Below are positions 1 through 8,427 of a stretch of 64,000 nt of DNA, piece after piece (positions within the stretch are counted from its first letter, which is position 1; each line of letters begins with the position of its first letter). The DNA lies in contig DAOUET010000050.1 of assembly GCA_034430155.1 (NCBI GenBank), forward strand, positions 1-64,000, written 5' to 3'. This DNA comes from DAOUET01 sp034430155 (lineage in GTDB: Bacteria; Chloroflexota; Anaerolineae; Anaerolineales; UBA4823). The position numbers were made by a program, and so were the translations under genes. Below the pieces are notes generated by a model that worked only from the letters and a program-made list of their open reading frames with translations, did not search any database and was not told the origin of the DNA.

Positions 1-96
1 AAGAAACTCGCTTTGACAGCCTGTATGCGTAAGTTATTGATCATTCTCAATTCCATCATCCGTAATCGCCAGCCCTGGCGCTTGAATTGGGCTTGA
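1..96 (+). CDS. IS110-family transposase, 3' end only
   Basis: The window opens inside a reading frame that ends with TGA at 94-96. Its 31 visible residues contain ALTACMRKLL followed by ILNSIIRN and QPW, which matches the conserved C-terminus of IS110-family (Transposase_20 type) recombinases. These enzymes move DNA with a DEDD/Ser recombinase guided by a structured RNA encoded in the element. Only the tail is visible, so intactness cannot be judged. Assignment rests on the C-terminal motif; the catalytic domains lie outside the window. Confidence 0.65.
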   Translation, partial: KKLALTACMRKLLIILNSIIRNRQPWRLNWA

Positions 97-134
97 TTTT
101 TTGCTTTATCCCTTGACAATTTAGACAGTTGCTC
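1..134 (+). mobile_element. Right end of an IS110-type element
   Basis: After the transposase stop at 96 there are only about 37 bases, including TTGACAA and AGACAGTTGCTC, a pattern that resembles IS110-family right ends, before sequence shared with a second locus begins at 133. The short 3' noncoding end fits the IS110 subgroup, in which the guide RNA lies upstream of the transposase, outside this window. The junction at CT (134-135) is inferred by comparison with the uninterrupted repeat at 37943-38081. No terminal inverted repeat is expected for this family. Confidence 0.55.
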
Positions 135-271
135 TGAGGGAGCAAAGCGACCGAAGAATCCCTGAATTGCTCGATTAAAACGGTCGTAATATGGACTCTT
201 CGCTTCCTTAGGCGGCTTAGAGTGACATCAATATAGCAAATTGTCCAACTTTGTTTTGGTTGCTCCATAAG
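133..271 (-). repeat. 139-bp dispersed repeat, copy 1 (interrupted)
   Basis: The reverse complement of this stretch matches 37943-38081 over 139 bases without gaps, with five substitutions (about 96 percent identity by eye). One end holds AGGGATTCTTCGGTCGC and GCTCCCT, a REP-like imperfect palindrome. The match stops exactly at the presumed right end of the IS110 element. In one frame it can be read as a short protein, but the second copy has a stop in the same frame, so it is not treated as coding. Confidence 0.85.
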
Positions 272-1037
272 GATCAGAATTTTAATCCACATACAGGAAC
301 AGTTTGTCAATTTTCATAATGATGTAAACCACTTCCAAGAATAACCTTTGTATCTGCGCCAGCAACATGATAGCCTAGAGTTTCGATAGGGATCTCTAAA
401 AAAAATTTAGTAATTCCTTATTGATTCATTAAGGATATAAATATGTCGGATTAGGGGCGGTGACTATCAAGAAAGGATTTGACCTGTTGGTGTCAAAACC
501 GACCCTAATTCTGGCCGGTTTGCACGTCTTTGACACTGGTAAAGTTCAACAAGCGTCTATGCCTGAGCAGTTACATCACCTCAATAATTCAGAGTGGGGT
601 CTGGGAGGCACTGGCACTCTGCGGGAGTAGGTGTCTGGCGTTAGCTCAACAACCGGTCATAGTATTACCAGGAGCGTTTCAATAATTCGTTGAGTTGTTC
701 TCGGTGAAGCGAGATGACCTGCGACAGCTTCTCGTAGAGAGCATCCAGCTACAAGTCGATAAGTGTGCCCTGCTGCTGGGTACGCTAGGCTACCAGGACT
801 TCATCCAGCAAGGCGGCGTTGATCACGATGCGGATCAATTCAGCCTTTGAAATATTTTTTTCCAAAAAGAAGTCTAAGAAAACGGGGGTTAATGGAAGGA
901 TAAGGAAAACATTAATAGAATTTAGAGACGCCGAAATACTTATAAAGATATTATTAAATAACATAGGGCTTTAATTATTTATCAAAGTGAGTTGGTTTCG
1001 CCACATGAATATTGGTATCATCTAGGTACAACGATAG
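272..1037. other. Non-coding, decayed stretch
   Basis: About 770 bases between the repeat and the first plausible gene. No intact gene was recognised on either strand. A degraded minus-strand frame is listed separately at 665-877. The 880-1000 part is AT-rich. The region looks like insertion-sequence-associated debris. Confidence 0.5.
665..877 (-). pseudogene. Degraded reading frame, possible DNA-binding or accessory protein relic
   Basis: Reading the minus strand from about 877 gives DFFLEKNISKAELIR, then INAALLDEVLVA, a TAG, QQGTLIDL, a second TAG, then LDALYEKLSQV and REQLNELLKRSW before TAA at 667-665. The amphipathic, protein-like composition across two in-frame stops suggests a former gene of about 65 or more codons. 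I do not recognise the family; the SKAELIR segment only loosely recalls ribbon-helix-helix or plasmid-type small proteins. It may also be chance. Confidence 0.22.
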
Positions 1038-1244
1038 GTGGATAACACGGTTATTATCCTTGGAATATTTATAGCAATTGCTTTCGCACTGATTCTGATT
1101 TCTCTGTTAGCATTGCGATGGCAAAACCAGGCAGGTCTAGAAAATAATTTTAACTACCAACGAAGCACGTGGTTGCTTTTAGGGTTTCTATTTATAGCAG
1201 TTTTTAGCACGAGCGCATTTATCGTCATTACTTTTATACACTAG
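1038..1244 (+). CDS. Small two-helix membrane protein, unknown function
   Basis: A 68-residue frame starting at GTG. It has two clear hydrophobic segments, about residues 5-27 and 44-66, joined by a polar loop (RWQNQAGLENNFNYQRS). The ribosome-binding site is poor, so the start is uncertain. It lies just ahead of the GAF protein gene on the same strand with a 52-bp gap and could share its transcript. No family was recognised; the membrane topology is the only support for it being real. Confidence 0.4.
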   Translation: MDNTVIILGIFIAIAFALILISLLALRWQNQAGLENNFNYQRSTWLLLGFLFIAVFSTSAFIVITFIH

Positions 1245-1296
1245 TCGAGATAAAAAAGGTTTCCAATAGGACCGTCGATATTGTGAGGAGGACGAT

Positions 1297-2352
1297 ATGG
1301 TAGAAGCACTTGATACCCAAGCTTGTTTGCTAGTAGTGAATGAAATAACCCATAAGTTAAGCGGTATTTTGGATGAGTCAGAGGCTGTTCAACTTTTTCT
1401 TTCTGAGATAATCTCGGAATTAGATGCGGATGGAGCGTTGCTACGCATGCTCAATCCAGCTGGCGATACATTAACCCTCTTAGGGGCCGCCGGGTTAAGC
1501 GAAGCATATCTAAAGAAGGGCAACGTAAAGTTGGTCGAAAGTGAAGTGGATCAGCGGGTGATGAAGGGAGAAGTGGTGGTTGTTCAGGACGTTACTAGCG
1601 AGCCAGGCTTCCAATATCCTGAAGAAGCTGGAAAAGAAGGCTTGCGAGGTATGGTGGTTGTGCCTCTTACGGTACGAAATCGCCAAGTAGGCGTCCTTAG
1701 AGTCTATATTACAGATGTTAATATACTTAGCCAGGTGAAGATCACCCTTTTGTGCATTCTGGCAGACATGGGCGCTCTAACGATTGAAAAAATACGCTTG
1801 CATCAGAGTCTATACCGGATTGCCAAAGCGTTAAATTCTACGCTAAATTTAGAAGAGCTGTTAAATAAAGTATTAGAAGCTACCGTTGTAGAGTTGGGAT
1901 TAAAAGCAGCTTCGATAAGATTATTTGATCCTAGACGCCAGGTATTAAGACTTGTAGCAGCATTTGGATTGAGTGAGGCCTACCTTGAAAAAGGAGATGT
2001 CCATGTCGATAAAAGCCCAATCGACAAGCGTGTGATGCAGGGAGAGACCGTAGTTCTCTACGAAGTTGCCACGGAACCGGGTTTTGAATATCCAAAGGCG
2101 GCTGTTCGCGAGGGAATCCGATCTGTTCTGGTGGTGCCATTGTTATTGAGGGAGCGTGCAATTGGTGTTATACGAGTGTATTCATCCCAACCGCGATCTT
2201 TCGGAAAAGTGGCAATTACTTTTCTGACTTCGGTTGCTGGTCTTGTTGCTCTCTCTATTGAAAATGCAGAGCTTTATTCTGCTTTAAACAAACAGTATGA
2301 GGATTTGAAACTCGATTTGGCTGAATGGTATCGGTTTCTTGCACTTGGGTAG
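1297..2352 (+). CDS. Tandem GAF-domain protein
   Basis: A 351-residue soluble protein with two GAF sensor domains, about residues 20-165 and 185-330. The two halves are recent duplicates of each other: both contain GLSEAYL(K/E)KG, RVM(K/Q)GE, EPGF(Q/E)YP and a VVVPL or LVVPL strand. GAF domains bind small ligands such as cyclic nucleotides, haem or tetrapyrroles; the ligand here is unknown. There is no histidine kinase, GGDEF or phosphatase output domain, so it may act through a partner. A strong AGGAGG at 1286-1291, five bases before ATG, fixes the start. The TauE-type gene follows 12 bp downstream. Confidence 0.85.
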   Translation: MVEALDTQACLLVVNEITHKLSGILDESEAVQLFLSEIISELDADGALLRMLNPAGDTLTLLGAAGLSEAYLKKGNVKLVESEVDQRVMKGEVVVVQDVTSEPGFQYPEEAGKEGLRGMVVVPLTVRNRQVGVLRVYITDVNILSQVKITLLCILADMGALTIEKIRLHQSLYRIAKALNSTLNLEELLNKVLEATVVELGLKAASIRLFDPRRQVLRLVAAFGLSEAYLEKGDVHVDKSPIDKRVMQGETVVLYEVATEPGFEYPKAAVREGIRSVLVVPLLLRERAIGVIRVYSSQPRSFGKVAITFLTSVAGLVALSIENAELYSALNKQYEDLKLDLAEWYRFLALG

Positions 2353-2364
2353 GAGTGGAGAGAC

Positions 2365-3135
2365 TTGATTTTATTTGGATTATTCATCATGGGATTAGCG
2401 ACAGGAATATTCAGTGCCCTGCTCGGATTGGGAGGCGGAATCTTCCTGGTACCAGCACTGACTATAATCTTTCATTTCCCTATCAGGGTCGCGATCGGCA
2501 CGAGTTTGGTAGGGATTCTGGCAACTTCTGCAGGAGTAGCGGCAGTCATGCCTCGCGGTCGAGGGCCCGATGTTGGGTTAGCTTTGCGCCTTGAAATGGC
2601 TACGACAGCTGGTGCGATATTGGGAAGCTGGCTAGCTGGATTCATCAGCACAAAAATGCTAAGCATTTTATTTTCCTTTGTAGTTTTTCTGACCGCGGCA
2701 TATGTATTTTATAAAGCGCGGCACAAAGTCAATCCATCGACCTCTGAGCGCTTGTTCCTCAAGGATTACAGACCAAGGCATTGGCCAGTTGGGTTAAGTC
2801 TTGCTTCTGTGGCAGGCATGTTGGCAGGGATGTTGGGTATATCAGGCGGTTTTATTAAAGTTCCACTGATGTATTCTGTCATGGAGGTGCCATTGGGTAT
2901 CGCTACGGCCACTAGCAGCTTCATGGTCGGAATAACAGCAGCAGCCAGTGTCTTTATATATTATGGGCGGGGAGATATCCACCCGATTATCGCCATTCCA
3001 ACAGCCTTCGGTATATTCCTGGGAGCGATGATAGGCATTTACTTGCTGCCGAAGTTTCGAGTCAACTTGATCCGGTTTCTGCTTATTGGTTTGCTATTGG
3101 TCATGGGAGTGCAAATGTTAATTAACGCCGTATAG
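2365..3135 (+). CDS. TauE/SafE-family membrane transporter
   Basis: A 256-residue integral membrane protein with about eight hydrophobic segments. It shows the internal duplication of the TauE/SafE (formerly DUF81) family: GLGGG near residues 21-25 and MLGISGGFIKVP near 156-166 are the matching half-repeat motifs. Family members export sulfite, sulfoacetate or other sulfur-containing anions; the substrate here cannot be read from sequence. The start is TTG, with AGGAGTGGAG just upstream. It directly follows the GAF gene and precedes a DUF1634 gene, a frequent partner of this transporter type, so the two probably work together. Confidence 0.85.
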   Translation: MILFGLFIMGLATGIFSALLGLGGGIFLVPALTIIFHFPIRVAIGTSLVGILATSAGVAAVMPRGRGPDVGLALRLEMATTAGAILGSWLAGFISTKMLSILFSFVVFLTAAYVFYKARHKVNPSTSERLFLKDYRPRHWPVGLSLASVAGMLAGMLGISGGFIKVPLMYSVMEVPLGIATATSSFMVGITAAASVFIYYGRGDIHPIIAIPTAFGIFLGAMIGIYLLPKFRVNLIRFLLIGLLLVMGVQMLINAV

Positions 3136-3168
3136 ATTTTGCGTTGATGATGTATAGGATGGATCAAA

Positions 3169-3561
3169 TTGATAATGGAACAAAAGACTAATAATCACAA
3201 GCAGGATAGCAAAGATAAAGACATGGGGAGTCTTGAAGTTGCAATGCAGTTTCTTTCAAGGGTGGTCTCCCTAGTAGGGATTGGATGTATGTCCTTTGGT
3301 TTTATAAGATTGATAATTGTCAGAGGTGTATTGATTTTACCTGGTGATCCTACCTTACCTTTTCCCGAATTCCTGCAGATAACCCATGAACCTATAAGTC
3401 TTCTTTCAATGAGCGTTGGGATCATCATGCTTGCACTACTTCCAAGTGTACGAGTTTTGATCGCATTCTTTACGTATCTCCACCGCAAGGACATGGTCGA
3501 TGTTTTAGTCGCTTTTATCGTATTCCTGGAATTACTGTTCAGTATTCGATCTGGGGTTTAG
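3169..3561 (+). CDS. DUF1634-like small membrane protein
   Basis: A 130-residue protein with a charged N-terminal tail (about 20 residues rich in K, D and Q) and three hydrophobic helices near residues 30-52, 75-95 and 108-128. Order, size and position after a TauE/SafE gene match the DUF1634 family, a proposed auxiliary subunit of such transporters. TTG at 3169 and ATG at 3175 are both possible starts; the upstream GGATGGA is better spaced for TTG. Function beyond the association is unknown. Confidence 0.65.
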   Translation: MIMEQKTNNHKQDSKDKDMGSLEVAMQFLSRVVSLVGIGCMSFGFIRLIIVRGVLILPGDPTLPFPEFLQITHEPISLLSMSVGIIMLALLPSVRVLIAFFTYLHRKDMVDVLVAFIVFLELLFSIRSGV

Positions 3562-3612
3562 AAATCAAGGTCAATAACCTTCTAATTAACTATTCTGTAA
3601 AGAGGAGAAACC

Positions 3613-4137
3613 ATGGAAGATAACTTACAAAATCCCATTCAAACTGATGACATCCAGACTTTGATTAAAGAATTGGATAATCCAGATGGGATGGAACGCC
3701 GCCGTGCACGGATATCACTTGTGACGATTGGGTATCAGGCTGTCCCTGCATTAATTAAGGTTTTGTCCGACGAAAGGGGACATGTGAGGTGGGAAGCCGG
3801 TAAAGCGCTTGGTGAAATTGGAGATCCATCGGCAGCGCCAGCCTTGGTTAAACTCTTGGAAGACGATAATCAAGATGTCCGCGGCGTGGCTTCAGAAGGG
3901 TTAATCGCATTGGATCGTGGATCAGTTGTTCCCCTACTCCAGGCATTAGTCAAGCGGTTTAGTTCTGTTTGGTTACGTAACGGTGCCCACCATGTGCTAC
4001 ACATCCTGAAACAGCGGGGGCATTTGACCGATCCTGAAGTGAAGGTTTTCGATGCCTTAGAAGATGTCGTTCCCGAGGTAGAAGTCCCTTGGGCAGCTGA
4101 AAATGCTCTCGAAGCGCTTGGACACCTTGATAAATGA
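3613..4137 (+). CDS. HEAT-repeat protein
   Basis: A 174-residue all-helical protein built of HEAT/PBS-lyase-type repeats. Repeats are visible as DNPDGMERRRARISLVTIG, VRWEAGKALGEIGDPSAAPAL and VRGVASEGLIALD. Such repeats form superhelical scaffolds for protein contacts. No catalytic residues are visible. The start is supported by AGAGGAG at 3600-3606 before ATG. The gene sits 32 bp ahead of the broken AI-2E-type permease and may have been co-transcribed with it. Confidence 0.8.
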   Translation: MEDNLQNPIQTDDIQTLIKELDNPDGMERRRARISLVTIGYQAVPALIKVLSDERGHVRWEAGKALGEIGDPSAAPALVKLLEDDNQDVRGVASEGLIALDRGSVVPLLQALVKRFSSVWLRNGAHHVLHILKQRGHLTDPEVKVFDALEDVVPEVEVPWAAENALEALGHLDK

Positions 4138-4169
4138 TGACGGTAATCTGAAATAACAATGAGTATCTA

Positions 4170-5177
4170 ATGGATGATCTTCCAAAGAACATCAATCGGA
4201 TTAGTTTCCAAGCCTGGCTGGCTCTTTTCAGCCTAGGACTTTTCCTTTGGATCGTTATTACTCACTTTGGGTTGATTCTTGAAATCCTATGGATTCTCTT
4301 CGGTGCGACATTGCTGACTTTGGCGATTCGTCCATTGGCAAATTTCTTACAACAGTGGCATGTACCTCGTGGCGTAACGGTTTTACCTGTCTATGCTGGT
4401 ATTGGTGGTATCTTTTTCGTTATGGGTAATTTATTGACTCCTGCGTTGACTGCCGAAGCAGAAACGATTCGCGCAGACGTGCCAGCTCTCGTAGAACAAC
4501 TTATTTCTCAAATAAATGGGTTCCCTCTTATCGGGAATATTCTTCCAACCAGCGGAAACCTGGTACAAAATCTAACACAGTGTCTTGATACTTTGTTAAC
4601 CCCATTAGTGAATGCGCTCGCTGGTTTAGGCAGCTTGGCTTTGGATGCATTAATTGTGCTGGTATTAGCCTTTTTCTTTGTTACTGACACGAAATTACGT
4701 CTCACAAATTTGGTGGATCAATGGTTACCAAAACGTTATTGGCAACACACATCACTTATCCTTGATCGTTTATCTCGCCGTTTGACACGTTGGATTTGAG
4801 CGCAATCTGCGATCGCTTTGTACTTTGCCTTGGCGTTTAGCTTAGGATTGATCCTGTTAAAAGTGCCTTTTGCTTTGACAATTGGTTTAGTTTGAGGTGT
4901 CCTCGAAATTATCCCTTATTTAGGGGGAGCGATTGCCCCGTTTCTGGCAGCTTTTAGTGCATTAACTGTTAATCCCACCCTTATTTTATGGGTATTCCTA
5001 CTTTATATAATTGTAGTTGAAATCGAATCTCACATCATTGGACCGATTTTCTACGGGCGCGTTATCGGTCTTAATCCCGCTGCAGTTTTAATTGTCTTGG
5101 TTATCGGATTGGAATTATACTGCCGGAAGAACATGAGCAAGAACCTGAGCAGCCTGACCAACCCAAGAAATAAATAG
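4170..5177 (+). pseudogene. AI-2E family permease, inactivated
   Basis: The first 209 codons encode hydrophobic segments typical of the AI-2E (PerM/YdiK) transporter family and stop at TGA (4797-4799) inside the family's central motif (LTRWI*AQSAIALYF). The same frame continues with perfect family character, meets a second TGA in GLV*GVLEIIPYLGG, then runs through HIIGPIFYGRVIGLNPAAVL. After VLVIG the normal final helices are missing; a different frame gives the acidic tail LPEEHEQEPEQPDQPKK ending at 5173, which implies an internal deletion with a frame change. Two nonsense changes plus a deletion indicate a pseudogene. TGA recoding is unlikely because TGA ends intact neighbours. Confidence 0.85.
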
Positions 5178-5396
5178 GGACCTTAAAAGGCTTCTTACAT
5201 CCCTTATAAAAACATGATTTTATGAACGAAAACGGGTTGAAGATAAATCCTTCAACCTATAAGATCGTTTACGGATTCGATCCTACTCAGACCCAGGTTT
5301 GGTCGGAATTAGCATCTTCTCCATCATCTTGTCTCATTGTTTTTGGAAATACTTGCGAATTTGATGCAAAGAAAAGCAAGGTGCAGAGAAAATAGA
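5178..5396. other. Intergenic region with one hairpin
   Basis: About 220 bases between the permease pseudogene and the terminator behind tRNA-Asp. An 8-bp perfect stem (GGTTGAAG at 5235-5242 with CTTCAACC at 5250-5257, 7-base loop) is the only structure noted. It lacks a clean T-run, so it is at most a weak terminator for the permease transcript. No gene seen. Confidence 0.35.
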
Positions 5397-5430
5397 AAGA
5401 CCCCGGAAGTGAAGTTATCCGGGGTTTCTC
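5397..5430 (-). terminator. Intrinsic terminator behind tRNA-Asp
   Basis: A 7-bp perfect stem, CCCCGGA at 5401-5407 and TCCGGGG at 5418-5424. On the minus strand it is followed by TCTTTCTATTTT, in the right place to end the tRNA transcript. It could also work on the plus strand, where TTTCTC follows. Confidence 0.6.
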
Positions 5431-5457
5431 ATATCAAGTTAATGATTTAATCGAAGG

Positions 5458-5531
5458 CGGTCCCGACGGGATTCGAACCCGCGATCTCGGCCTTGACAGG
5501 GCCGCATGTTTGGCCACTACACCACGGGACC
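5458..5531 (-). tRNA. tRNA-Asp (GTC)
   Basis: The minus strand folds as a 74-nt tRNA. The acceptor stem is GGTCCCG with CGGGACC, the T arm contains GGTTCGAATCC, and the anticodon arm CGGCCCTGTCAAGGCCG presents GTC. The discriminator base is G. CCA is not encoded (CCT follows), so it must be added by nucleotidyltransferase. The sequence resembles known bacterial tRNA-Asp closely. Confidence 0.95.
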
Positions 5532-5745
5532 AGGCGGATTGAAGTTTACCATAGGCCTGATGCAGGCGTCAAGATTCTTCTTCTTACAATTGTTATTGTT
5601 CAGCGAAATTGACACCATCTAAATGTTCAGAAAAAATGTCTCCCTATGGACAAAAAAGTGACATTGACAATCAAGGAAATCAAGCGAATAAATGTGATCA
5701 ATGCAGGCAGGATGATTGCCAAAGCCTAAGGAGAAATCAGTTTTG

Positions 5746-5754
5746 TGATATACT
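5746..5754 (+). promoter_or_regulatory. Possible extended -10 promoter for the STAS gene
   Basis: TGATATACT matches the extended -10 form TGnTATAAT with one substitution, about 60 bases before the STAS start. No good -35 box is visible at the usual spacing, as expected for an extended -10 promoter. Confidence 0.35.
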
Positions 5755-5815
5755 CACCAGACATTCCAGACAGATAAGACGGTAGATAGGATAAATAATT
5801 TAAAGAGAGGCAATG

Positions 5816-6151
5816 ATGGAAATAACCACCAACAGCTACAAACGTTGTGATGTTGTCAAAACTGACGGCCGAATTGATAGCTACACAGCACCAGAACTGG
5901 AAGAGGTGTTGAGCTCATTAACTGCTCTGGGGAAATATAAAATTGTATTCGATATGAGCGGTGTTGATTTTATGTCCAGTAAAGGTTGGTGGGTCCTGAT
6001 AGAAACCCAAAAAGCTTGCAAGCGATACAACCGGGGAGAACTTGTATTGGTAGGGACACAAGACAGGATCAGAGAGTCGCTCGAGCTAGTCGGGATGGGG
6101 TCTTATTTTAGATTATTTGATGATCTTGCCGCTGCAGTGGGAAATTTTTAG
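5816..6151 (+). CDS. STAS-domain anti-sigma factor antagonist
   Basis: A single STAS domain of 111 residues, the SpoIIAA/RsbV type of partner-switching protein that binds an anti-sigma kinase and is controlled by serine phosphorylation. The core motif reads FDMSGVDFMSSKGWWVL where relatives have F-[MI]-D-S-S-G; the probable phospho-serine is kept, while the flanking D and second S are replaced by S and K. ATG codons occur at 5813 and 5816; AGAGAGG at 5804-5810 is better spaced for the second. The gene converges on a PP2C phosphatase gene, a plausible regulator. No anti-sigma kinase lies in the window. Confidence 0.8.
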   Translation: MEITTNSYKRCDVVKTDGRIDSYTAPELEEVLSSLTALGKYKIVFDMSGVDFMSSKGWWVLIETQKACKRYNRGELVLVGTQDRIRESLELVGMGSYFRLFDDLAAAVGNF

Positions 6152-6191
6152 CTTAAGTTCACTTGGTTTCCATCAACCTGAAAAAGTCTGT

Positions 6192-8252
6192 CTAGGAATC
6201 TCGCACTAATATCATGAGTGTGATATCATCAAATTGAGGTGTATCGCCAACAAAACTTTGGACCTGATCCAATATGATAGATTGGATTTCATGTGCAGCC
6301 ATACCCAGGTGGGATCGAGCTGCTTCGATCATATTCTCATCTTCGAAGAACCTGCCTTGACTATTTTGCGCATCAGGGATGCCATCTGTATAAAGGATTA
6401 ATACATCACCTGGATTTAGGTTTATTTTTTCTTGTCTCCAAGTAGCACCAGATTCAATTCCTAATGCCATTCCTGTTCTGTTTAGAGCTTGGATATCACC
6501 ATTGTCTTTATGTCTGAAAATGTAAGGGGGATTATGCCCGGCGTTGCAGTAGGTAAATGTCCCCGATTCCGGATCGAGAATTCCATAAAAAGCTGTCACG
6601 AAAAGGGAGGCTCGCGTATCGTTTAGGAGACGGTCGTTTGCAGCGAAGAAGACTACCTCGGGTTCAGCATCATATTCAATGGCGTAAGTCCGGATAAGCG
6701 TACGACTTAGAGCCATAAATAGGGCTGGACCAACCCCTTTGTCGGCCACATCAGCGATTAATATCCCCAATCTCCCATCAGATAGATTTATTACATCAAA
6801 AAAATCACCAGATGTCTCCCTGGCAGGTAACATGGTTACAGCCAGCTGCCAGCCAGGGATACTTGGAAATTTGTTAGGTAGAAAGCTTGCTTGAATCTTA
6901 CCTGCAAGTCGCAGCTCCTGGGTGATATTCTGATATGCCAACGTCTGGTCATAAACATCTGCATGATGCATTGCAGAGGCTATTTGTGCTGCCAGTGATT
7001 GGACGGCCGGGAACAGATTGGATAGCGACTTAATATCCCAGGGTTGTACCAGGGTGCGTAGCTCCAGATAAACCCCTCCGATTGCCTTAAAATTGTCCAT
7101 ATCTAATATCGGAGTCACAATTAATGGATTGTGATCGCTGAGTCCTCTCTCCCATGGTAAGGCATCTTTTACCTGAAAAGCGTGTGCATTTGTTTGTGTC
7201 AGAATCCAATGCCACACATCCTCCGGTAATGCAGGCCAATCCGAAGGGTATTTGACCAGGAGTTTGTCGTTCGAAAGCCAAATTGCAATCCGTCCGGATG
7301 GAAACATATTCTGAACGTGTTGCTCCAATATGACGGGGAGGGTAGATGCGTCCGGAGGAGCTTCTAATAGTGCTCGTCCGAGCTGTTCAAGTTTCTCGAG
7401 CTGACGGGATTGTTGGCGGCTGCTTTCGGCTGCCCAACTCAATTGGCGACTTAAAATCGCTACCAGTATTAACCCTACGATGAAGAAGAGGAATATCGAT
7501 AAACCATTTTGATCATATAAACCAGCAGCTAGGATTGCAAATGGATGGGAGAGATATGGCAAGCCGAAGCTTAACAGGAAGAATTTAACGATCGGTTGAG
7601 TCGAATCCGCCCCTGCAATTATCATCTGAATTTTAGTATGGTAAATAATGTAACCCATCCAAATCAGGATCACCATCAGGAGATCTATGGTTAGGGCTCC
7701 AAAAGCGAGTAAAACGGTTTGAGTAGATAAATCTGGTATTGGGAATCTACCACCTAAGGAGCTGTACAGCGAAATTGCTACAAGAGGAGCGATAGTCGTT
7801 TGGGTTAATCCAATACTGATTGACCGTATCAGATTCCAGCGAGAGGCGGTTGAAAAACTCTTTGACCAATTCCATGCAAAGTTTATCCCAATCCAGATAA
7901 TAGATAACCATAAACCAGATGAACCGAACAGAAAGACAGCTACCCATTGGATCATAGTCGACAAAGAGCCATCTGCGCTTCCGTACCGATCTTTCCTTAT
8001 CTCTACGATGAAGAAATAACTGAGCCTGTTAAAAACAACGATCAAGCAGAAAAAAAATAGAAATATTAACCTCTCTTGGAATAAAAGAGACAGGTCCGTT
8101 GATGATATAAGCCAACCGATCCCAAATAAAGCCAAAGGAATGGAATATAGAACAGTGATCACGTCTCCCGTACCAACAAGACGTCTTTGATGGCTCATAT
8201 TATCTAATTCAGGCCAAAATTTATTTGCAAGCATAACCAGGAAATTAATCAT
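6192..8252 (-). CDS. Membrane-anchored GAF / PP2C (SpoIIE-type) serine phosphatase
   Basis: A 686-residue protein. Residues about 25-270 form seven or eight membrane helices. A short coiled stretch follows (SSRQQSRQLEKLEQLGRALL). A GAF-like domain lies near 295-420, and a C-terminal SpoIIE/PP2C domain covers about 440-686. The catalytic part shows ETSGDFFDV, IADVADKGVGPALFMA, YCNAGHNPP, LYTDGIPDAQN and PQFDDITLM, including the metal-binding aspartates. Such enzymes dephosphorylate STAS proteins in sigma-factor partner switching, and a STAS gene converges on this one with a 40-bp gap. No terminator is evident between them. The membrane part probably senses an unknown signal. Confidence 0.88.
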   Translation of the reverse strand: MINFLVMLANKFWPELDNMSHQRRLVGTGDVITVLYSIPLALFGIGWLISSTDLSLLFQERLIFLFFFCLIVVFNRLSYFFIVEIRKDRYGSADGSLSTMIQWVAVFLFGSSGLWLSIIWIGINFAWNWSKSFSTASRWNLIRSISIGLTQTTIAPLVAISLYSSLGGRFPIPDLSTQTVLLAFGALTIDLLMVILIWMGYIIYHTKIQMIIAGADSTQPIVKFFLLSFGLPYLSHPFAILAAGLYDQNGLSIFLFFIVGLILVAILSRQLSWAAESSRQQSRQLEKLEQLGRALLEAPPDASTLPVILEQHVQNMFPSGRIAIWLSNDKLLVKYPSDWPALPEDVWHWILTQTNAHAFQVKDALPWERGLSDHNPLIVTPILDMDNFKAIGGVYLELRTLVQPWDIKSLSNLFPAVQSLAAQIASAMHHADVYDQTLAYQNITQELRLAGKIQASFLPNKFPSIPGWQLAVTMLPARETSGDFFDVINLSDGRLGILIADVADKGVGPALFMALSRTLIRTYAIEYDAEPEVVFFAANDRLLNDTRASLFVTAFYGILDPESGTFTYCNAGHNPPYIFRHKDNGDIQALNRTGMALGIESGATWRQEKINLNPGDVLILYTDGIPDAQNSQGRFFEDENMIEAARSHLGMAAHEIQSIILDQVQSFVGDTPQFDDITLMILVRDS

Positions 8253-8427
8253 CCGTTGTTAATCTTGAAAATTGAATACTTCTATCTTCCCCAATAGCAT
8301 CGGACCAGTAATAGCTTTTATAGCGGACATGATTATATCCCGTCATTGGGATTGCGTACGCATCAGCAGGAACAGTAGGGTGAGTGTCATACTGATGTCT
8401 TTCTTTGATAAAAATCTAATTTAACCC

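Noticed and set aside
56..310. Minus-strand 84-codon open frame covering the repeat
   Set aside because: It spans the IS110 end and the repeat; the second repeat copy has a stop in the same frame, so it is not a conserved gene.
4797..4911. TGA as a recoded sense codon in the AI-2E permease
   Set aside because: Intact genes here (for example nuoCD, nuoG, zwf, the HEAT-repeat gene) end in TGA, and the permease also has a deletion, so pseudogene decay is simpler.
5235..5257. Hairpin after the permease pseudogene as an intrinsic terminator
   Set aside because: The stem is good, but the following bases (TATAAGATCG) contain no T-run.
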